Part shown: piece after piece, positions 57,535-64,000 of the stretch
Layout: each line of letters begins with the position of its first letter
Position numbering within the stretch: position 1 is the stretch's first letter
From: Hetaerina americana
Taxonomy: Eukaryota > Arthropoda > Insecta > Odonata > Calopterygidae
Direction: 5' to 3'
NCBI GenBank assembly: GCA_022747635.1
Contig: JAKTNV010000009.1
Span: 70,330,407 to 70,394,406 of the forward strand
DNA length: 64,000 nucleotides
Notes under the pieces: model-generated
Told to the model about the DNA's origin: nothing
Databases searched by the model: none
What the model saw: the letters and a program-made list of their open reading frames with translations, nothing else
Made by a program: the position numbers and the translations under genes

Positions 57535-58524
57535 AATAAGGCCGTGGGGGTGGCTAACATCCCAGCGGAACTACTGAAAGGTTTAGGAAAATGTGGGAGG
57601 AACAGGCTATATGAGCTGATTCGTAGTATCTATGAGGAAAGAATCTGGCCGGAAGACGTTGTGAGATCAGTCTTATTTCCTATTCCGTAAAAGCTAAAGG
57701 CTACATCATGTGAGGACTACAGGACAATAAGTTTGATATCCCACATAGCTAAAGTTGTTCTAAGGATCATAAACAAAAGGATAGAGAGTAGGGCAAATAA
57801 TTACTTGGGGGATGATCAGTTTGGGTTTAGGAAGGGGAGAGGTACGCGTGATGCAATTGCAGTAATGAGATTATTAATCCAGAGGAATATAGAATACAAA
57901 CAGGAGGTATTTGCCTGTTTCGTAGATTTCGAAAAAGCGTTTGATATAGTGAACTGGGAAAAACTAATGTGTATATAGCAGAAAATAGGAATAGATTGGA
58001 GGGAAAGGAGGCTAATCCGCAACCTTTACATGTCTCAGACTGCTCAGGTGCGAGTGGGGAACGGCGAGTCCGGATGGGCAGTGTTAGGAAGGGGTGTAAG
58101 GCAGGGTTTCCCATTATCACCCTTGCTGTTCAACCTGTATGCAGAGGAAATGATTAAAGAGGCATGGGAAGAACTGGAGGTAGGAATGAAAGTGGGCGGG
58201 GAATTCGTAAAATCGGTTAGGTTTGCTGATGACCAAGCTTTAGTTTGTCAGTCAGCCAAGGGGTTGCAAGCAATGCTGAGTGAATTGGAAATTCAGTGCG
58301 ACAGATGTGGGATGAGAATCAATATTAATAAAACAAAGGTTATGCGATTTTCTAGAAAGAAAAAGGCCAAGCTTAACATTAAAATAGGAGGGCAAAAATT
58401 AGAGCAGGTGGAACTGTTTACGTACCTCGGTTGTGTTTTTGACAAACACAGTAAAAGTAGAAAGGCCGTAAGGAGAAGGCTTGCGCTAGGAAAGAGGCTT
58501 TCACAAGGAGGAGGGAGTTTATGA
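57531..58524 (+). pseudogene. LINE-B reverse transcriptase domain
   Basis: One frame throughout, broken only by stops at 57688-57690 and 57976-57978. In order it shows VANIPAELLKGLGK; a CEDYRTISLISHIAKVVLRI segment; DQFGFRKGRGTRDAI; motif A CFVDFEKAFDIVNWEKL with the first catalytic Asp; GVRQGFPLSPLLFNLYAEEM (motif B); VRFADDQALV with both Asp of the FADD box; GMRININKTKVMRFSR (motif D); and LFTYLGCVF. All three catalytic aspartates are intact. Frame is lost near 58500. Confidence 0.88.
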
Positions 58525-58920
58525 GAGGGACGCTGAGTAAGGATGTTAAGAAAAGACTCGTAAAAACTTTAATTTGGAGCGTAGCTATGTACGGCGCGGA
58601 AACGTGGTAATTGAAGAAGGAGGATAGACGTAGACTGGAGGCTTTTGAAATGTGGGTGTGGAGAAGGATGGAGAAGGTGAAATGGACCGAGAAGAAAACA
58701 AATGAGGAAGTATGGTGGGCGAGGAGAGGGGTTTGTTGGGAGAAATCCTATGGAGGCAGGAAAAATGGATGAAGGGGGTATTGACCGGCAGTGGGATGTT
58801 GAAGACTGTAATAGAGGGGAGAATTCTAGGCAAACGAGGAAAGAGAAGGAACAGGATAGGGATGCTGGATGGGATGAAGGGGGAAGAAAGTACTCAGAGA
58901 TGAAGAGGGGTTTGATGTAG
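58500..58920 (+). pseudogene. LINE-B post-RT C-terminal region, frameshifted
   Basis: After the shift near 58500 translation continues RREFMRGTLSKDVKKRLVKT, LIWSVAMYGAETW, a TAA, then KKEDRRRLEAFEMWVWRRME and KVKWTEKKTNEEV. Another shift follows and the last part reads MDEGGIDRQWDVEDCNRG in the frame at 58702-58920. The copies at 28.2, 33.7, 52.0 and 63.5 kb cover this same region, so 3' pieces dominate, as expected from 5' truncation. Confidence 0.8.
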
Positions 58921-59020
58921 AGTAGGATGCTGGATTTTGTGTTTTGTTAGGAACCACAAAATACTTATTTAGTCGCTGTGTCCATCCAAAAACCTACCTT
59001 AACCCGTAGAATACCTAATA

Positions 59021-59084
59021 GTATATATATGTATATATATATATATATATACATACAATTATATATGTATAATATATATATATA
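59021..59084. repeat. Interrupted (TA)n microsatellite
   Basis: TA runs interrupted by G and AC, starting about 50 bases after the LINE-B 3' end. Confidence 0.9.
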
Positions 59085-59099
59085 CCCACACCTATATCG

Positions 59100-59760
59100 G
59101 GATTCTTGTTTCCATTTCCTCGTCGAATCGGTAGGCGCAACATCAGCGCGTTTCACTGGCGGCGGTGAAGTGACGAGTTCTGGGAATGTGGGATTGGATA
59201 TGCGAGGGATGGATTGGGTATCGAGAGGGAACAGGAGAGTTGGGTGAGGTATGGAGGGAGGAGAGGAGAAGAGCCGTGGGGCGGTGGGGTTTCTGCTCTC
59301 GAGGGGGGTAGGTACGGGTGGAAGGGGCTCACTATCCACACACCCCAACCCTTTTCCCACTGTCCCTCTTTTCAGTTCAACCTTACCCTTCTCCCTCCTC
59401 CCGGGGTAACTGGAAATGCGATGCTGCTAATAGGGACTCAAAACCCCTTTTCAAATTCTCCGCGGAGTGCACATATTTTCCATCCCATTTCCACGTCTCC
59501 TCGTACCCCCCTGTTAACCCCTTTTATTTCCGCCTCCTTCCCCGACCTCACCCCTTTCCAATCCCTCCCTCGCAGCGCCCCCCCCCCCGAATGTCTCGCC
59601 CTCCTCTCCTGATCCACCCTCCGCAGCGCAATCCCATTTTACCGCCACTCGTACTTCGTTTTATTTTCAAACCTGCTACTTTCTGCAGCGAGCGCCCTTC
59701 TTCACCCGCCCTTCTTTTCCACAGGAGCCGATGCGTTTATCTCCCTTACCTATGTTCATT
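59100..59760. other. GC-rich block with G-rich to C-rich switch
   Basis: The + strand is G-rich from about 59160 to 59330 (GGAGGGAGGAGAGGAG near 59251) and C-rich from about 59335 to 59720. It has the same left-G, right-C layout as 40.1-40.8 kb, though no base-level similarity between the two was seen. Frames up to 157 codons are low-complexity and not recognised. Confidence 0.45.
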
Positions 59761-60209
59761 ATGCCTATTCCTATCCCCGAAAGAAACCTGAAAGGGAGAA
59801 AGTGAACTATTTTTCTGCAAAATTAATTTTCCCTCCGAAGAGTCCACCAGTAAAATTCCAAAATAGAACTCGATGCAAAACTTTAGCGCACCTATCAGAG
59901 GTTGCGGTGGCCTTCTTTTGAAATTCCTTAGGTAAAGTCTAAGCTGCAGTTTTTACCATGAACAAAAATCTATTATTTTACCATCATCATCGGCGATAGT
60001 GACGAAAGAAATAGAATGGGTCTACGATTGCCATTGATATAGATGCAATTACGGCTTAATTACTCAAATAGCAAATATTAAATTCCAACTAAATGGATTT
60101 TACATTTGACCGGAAAATGGTTCAATATTTCTTTGATGAATTATGTGGAACGACAGCGATTTTCTATGCCCAGGCTTATTTCCTGCAGTTCTTCCAGAAG
60201 ATTATACAG

Positions 60210-60214
<5 letters not shown>
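59761..60214. other. No recognised feature
   Basis: AT-rich sequence up to the next microsatellite. Confidence 0.45.

Positions 60215-60273
<59 letters not shown>
60215..60273. repeat. (TA)n microsatellite
   Basis: Fifty-nine bases of unbroken alternating T and A, giving the artefactual IYIYIY frames. Confidence 0.98.
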
Positions 60274-60276
<3 letters not shown>

Positions 60277-62364
60277 TCCATTATGTATTCGGATATGATC
60301 TATACCACTATGATTCCGGAAAGCAAAAATGACTTGAAAGATGTTTTATCCCATCCACTAGGCTGGATTTTATGTAGCTTTTTGGACGTACGAAGCTGAA
60401 ATTAGATGTTGACCTTTATGGCCAATTAACACTTCAGAATATGGATGCCTGTACCACTGCAAAAAAGTTTCCTAATCTCTGGTTTACAGATACAAATATG
60501 AATAATTCATAATTCTCCCACAATTCATTTTAAAAATACCTCTGATTTTTACTTATTCCAAATTTTGCCACACAAGATTTCCAACGCGACAGGCTTGTAA
60601 TAATAAAATGATTCAAATCCTCATTAAAATAAAATGCCATCCTCCCCTGCAAAAGACTTTTTTCACGCTATCGAGGTTTTCATAAGGGAGTTCTGATGAA
60701 TAATGGAAGAGTGAAGCCCCCACCACAGCATTCAGTCCAATGTTTGGCTGTGATAAATGAAGGTAGATCTCACTTAGAAAAAAGGGTGCATTGAGGGACG
60801 TTGAGACCCATCGGATGGACCCCAATCCAGAGGGCCAGAGTTCCATTCCAGTTGACACCTCTAAACGACCACAGTTTCACCGAAACTCCCCAATTTTTTC
60901 GGGTACCAAAGCTCACCGGAGAAGGTGTATTTCATGCGGCCTAGTGCCACCCTTGCCTGCTGGGATGTTGTTTCAGTTTGATCAAAGAGGTGGAATAGTA
61001 ACAAAATCGAAAATATAGACTAAATTTTGCAAAATAAAGTTTGCATGGCCAGAGTTCGCATATTTATTGGACAGCCTATTCACTTTTTTCATAAAAGAGT
61101 TCCTTTCCTTTTTTGCCTATCCCACAAAGTTCTAGCATTCGGAAACAATGCACCAATCCGTGCCTTTGTCACGGGGAGGCACCTTATTTTCGAATCAGGG
61201 TTCATTCTGTCGGGAGCCCAGCGCTCCACCCATTCGGGACATCGCTCCGGAGAAAACGAGGTCAGCAGACGGAATATTATCACTGCCAGCAATGAGGCCA
61301 GAGTTCACCACATCGCGATCGCTGGTCTTATCTTCGTGCGGTAGGATTCATAATTAACGCGTGCTTAACATTTAGACGTGGCTCAATATTAGTTCGGAAA
61401 CAGCTCTCGCCTCGAGCGGAGTCCAAAACTGCGACCTTTTGATTATCGGGGTGAGCGCTTGGGCAACACTCCGTGGGGAAAACTGGACGGGCCGACATGA
61501 TCATTCATTGTAGTCGTGGTCACATTGAACACCCGCAGCAAAGAAGTCAAAAATTAGCCAATGTGGGAGGGGCGTTCTTTCCCTCGACGTATTTTTGCCC
61601 ACCCTTGTAGTCGCGAAACTTTTTCATGCCCTGATTTTTATTCCGTGACATCGTGTTTCCGCTCTCGGGCGTACAACTCAAAGGGTTGGACAGAATTAGC
61701 CTCGGGTCACCGAGATGACTAACACGATTCGATGTGCTCTCTGGGAGACGAGGGGGAGGATTGGAAAGGGGGGGGGGGGGAGAAAGGATGGTTGGAATAA
61801 AAACGAGTGAGGCACAAAATGAGATGGTATCGAAGGACGTGTTTTAATGGAATGGAGGCCCCTGTTGAAATTATGTGAGAGGACGCTATTGTGAAAGGGA
61901 AGTGCTGGCTCGTTATAAAAATTTTATTATCCCCTTTCGTATTACTTTCTGTCTCTGTTCAACGCCCCCTCACCACCCCCAAGCGCGCCGTGCGAGAAAG
62001 GACAGCGGAGAATTATAACGAGGGAAAAATTTTAAACCGAAATTTCAATACGGAACACGCGTTTCAGGTTTTCCTTGATGGCATTTTCTCGTATCGCATC
62101 GTAAAACTGTCGTGGAAGGGCAAAAAGCGGCTCAAAGTTAGAGCGTATCTTGGGCTGGGAGCTTGGACCTGATTGGTCGAAATTTCAACGCTAGATTAAA
62201 CTTATAACAACCAGTCCGATTTTACTTGCGACTTCGTGAAATTAATCCGAGTTGACAAAAATGTTAATCATTATGTGTACTCAGGCACGTGTTGGTGGAT
62301 ATTTTAAAATTTGACCGGAAGTTAATTGTGCGCTAGTAGTCGTTTGATATAATGAACAACCAGA
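60274..62364. other. No recognised gene; possible tRNA-like scrap
   Basis: Mixed composition with a G-run (61768-61780). On the minus strand, 61420-61490 has a tRNA-like A-box segment (TTGCCCAAGCGCTCACC) and a mutated B box (GGTCGCAGTTTTGGACTCC), possibly an old SINE head. The frames at 61027-61344 and 61891-62172 have no recognised domain. Confidence 0.4.
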
Positions 62365-62548
62365 TCAGACTTCCAAGAAACTGCGGGAGATGGCGCAACA
62401 GTAATTTATAACAGAGTCATCCGCTAATATGCATTTCAGTGCAATAACTTCAAAGTGTGAAAATCATTCGCCTTTACCGGGATGCGAACCCGGATCCCTC
62501 CATTTCCGGCCGAGTGCCTTAGCCAATTAAGTTATCGAGGCGTCCTCT
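62365..62548 (-). repeat. tRNA-derived SINE (SINE-2), copy 2
   Basis: On the minus strand: A-box region CTTAATTGGCTAAGGC, B box GGTTCGCATCC inside a CCGGGTTCGCATCCCGG arm, then a body with AAGGCGAATGATTTTCACAC and, at its far end, TTGCGCCATCTCCCGCAGTT. The head matches 9.3 kb and the far end matches 53.8 kb, which ties the three together. The T-arm folds well but the acceptor stem does not close, so it is not called a tRNA gene. Confidence 0.7.
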
Positions 62549-63540
62549 TAAATTGATGCAAAAAGATCCGTCGGTTGACTGTACTTGCAGTATCAGATAC
62601 ACAAACATGGCCCCACATTGGAACGACGTGTCGGACAGCAGTATTGCAAATCTACTGTCTAATACACGAATTTAAGCTTTTGAGGAGAATAAATGCGGAA
62701 AGAATAAAAATTGGGTTCTCCGGGTGCGTCAGAGTGCTATCAACGGAAGATTACAGCAGAGGAGAGGAAATGCCGGTGAACCTTCAGACCTGATTCGGAG
62801 AACTCAGAAATTTTTCTTTCAGAAAATGACTTTAACGTCCATTCTTTCCCTTTGCACAACTCACGAGTGCAACGCGAAGTAAAAGAAATTTTAGCAAAAT
62901 GTACAAAATATTATTTCACAAGTCTCTGCCTCCCCATGGCTGGTGTTCCGGCGCTATCGTCCACACGCTCTTGCTTCTCTCTAAGTCACAGCAGGGGCGT
63001 GTGTTAGCGAGCGATCACACCCAAGGCTGCCAACATTCATGCTACATGCTGCCGGTTACTAATGGAGAGATGAAATAATTCCAATCCTGGTGATGCTTAA
63101 TACAAGTATCAAGTGCAACGGTAGGTAATTACAAACCTAAAAATCCTCTACCCAAGTGAGACGAGCTACCAGTAAAATTAGTGTTACAGGGATAGTAATC
63201 AAAATAAATATAATAATGGCATACAATACGTATACTACTAAGCACTAAATAAATAAATTTATATCCTTAGCGCCATTAATGGCCATTATTTTGATTCCTT
63301 TTTGGCCGTGGAAAAAGTGTTTAACCTACCAATACTACAGTTATTATCTCGAATCCTATTTTTGTGATCGCTCGCACTTTAGTGCGATATGACAAGTTAT
63401 ATTTTTAGCAGTATTCTTCCTGATTATGGTAGATTTTTTATGGATATTGACAGTCTGCACTGCCCTAATTATGGCCTTAAGCAATATGACACAAAATATT
63501 CTGAAACCCCATATTATGTATTACAACTCGTTCTTTAGCT
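62549..63540. other. No recognised feature
   Basis: Frames of up to 72 codons without recognised domains. AT content rises towards 63200. Confidence 0.45.
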
Positions 63541-63890
63541 CTGCATATTTCAACCTTCCTTAATTCCATCGTAAATGCCTATTCCTTTCCTCCCGCTACC
63601 TCGCTTTCTGAGGATTTTCCCCATAACATCACCGTCTTCAGCAGCCCATAGTCTCACGGTATCTCCTGCATCCACTTGTTCTGCCTTCTTAGATTGTCTA
63701 CCATCACCCGTCTCTCTTCCTCTACCATGTATTCAAATCCATCGTCTGTTTTCCTCTACATTTATTTTATTTTCTTCAAACCAAACTACACTTTATTTTA
63801 AAGTTTTCACTACTGGTATTTTCTTTATCCCGATACTTAATACATGCCATCAAATCCCGCCTCTTTATAAACGCTTCTGTGCTTGAAGTA
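63540..63890 (-). pseudogene. LINE-B C-terminal remnant
   Basis: On the minus strand around 63625-63560 it reads VMGKILRKRGSGRKGIGIYD followed by GIKEG, directly comparable with VIEGRILGKRGKRRNRIGML and DGMKG in the long LINE-B copy. The more upstream part (63640-63890) is degraded. The 103-codon plus frame over it is a shadow. Confidence 0.6.
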
Positions 63891-64000
63891 ATTTGACTTG
63901 TGACATCCTTAGAATGTTTCCACTTCCAACATGAGGTGAAAAAAATTCTAGAACCTATTTATCACACTTCCTGAATAGGTGGACTGTTCTATCAATATGT

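Larger units (their letters stand above)
57531..58975 (+). mobile_element. LINE-B, 5'-truncated non-LTR retrotransposon
   Basis: About 1.45 kb, starting abruptly in the N-terminal part of the reverse transcriptase right after a TA microsatellite and ending near CACAAAATACTTATTT (58957-58972), the 3' end shared with the copy at 33.7 kb. The endonuclease half and any ORF1 are missing. A second AT-rich tract begins about 50 bases after the 3' end. The clade is uncertain; the C-terminal ETW...RRLEAFE...W region is of the type common in arthropod elements annotated as RTE-, Nimb- or Jockey-like. Confidence 0.85.

Noticed and set aside
59318..59791. 157-codon plus-strand frame, among the longest in the window
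   Set aside because: Proline- and serine-rich composition follows the C-rich strand, alternative frames are equally open, and no domain or start context is recognisable.
62458..62548. Possible tRNA gene (minus strand)
   Set aside because: A and B boxes are present, but no closed acceptor stem could be formed and related copies exist at 9.3 kb with a common body, so a SINE explains it better.

Overview
This window looks like an intergenic or intronic piece of a large, repeat-rich animal genome, most likely an arthropod and plausibly a hemimetabolous insect. Long open frames are scarce, AT-rich single-copy DNA dominates, there are six long (TA)n microsatellites, and almost every protein similarity I can read is a decayed transposable element: mariner and PIF/Harbinger transposases, two kinds of non-LTR retrotransposon, and several tRNA-derived SINEs. 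I found no convincing host gene. Three short splice-flanked open stretches on the + strand (near 41.2, 43.6 and 46.9 kb) are the only candidates for host exons, and all are weak.

The commonest repeat, called LINE-A here, is a non-LTR element whose 3' end occurs at least a dozen times: 2.6-3.9, 6.7, 15.7, 15.9, 17.3-17.9, 19.3-20.0 with 21.5, 22.7-23.8, 24.7, 24.8, 25.1-25.8 and 51.7 kb. Most copies are 5' truncated or internally deleted, and most end in a GC-rich hairpin followed by an AT-rich tail. A second family, LINE-B, has one long copy at 57.5-58.97 kb that still shows reverse transcriptase motifs. Its 3' pieces lie on the minus strand at 28.2, 33.7, 52.0 and 63.5 kb, with related pieces at 5.6 and 38.5 kb.

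DNA transposons sit inside these older layers. A 753-bp mariner derivative with identical 33-bp terminal repeats is inserted at a TA inside a LINE-A copy (2,974-3,726) and keeps an open DNA-binding-domain frame. A 1,437-bp Harbinger derivative (20,032-21,468) with 43-bp terminal repeats and a TTA target duplication splits a minus-strand LINE-A copy. Three further mariner remnants are at 27.4-27.9, 30.7-31.1 and 31.7-32.7 kb.

The most interesting signals are RNA-like. A 175-bp inverted repeat at 11.1-11.3 kb carries, on its minus strand, the hammerhead ribozyme core with matching stem I. A second hammerhead-like fold lies at 35.53-35.58 kb, and a decayed third at 35.85-35.89 kb, on either side of a TA microsatellite. 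There is also a roughly 0.8-kb inverted duplication around a 1-kb spacer (23.1-25.8 kb), a 53-bp tandem duplication (55.6 kb), and two GC-rich blocks with an abrupt switch from G-rich to C-rich (40.1-40.8 and 59.1-59.8 kb).
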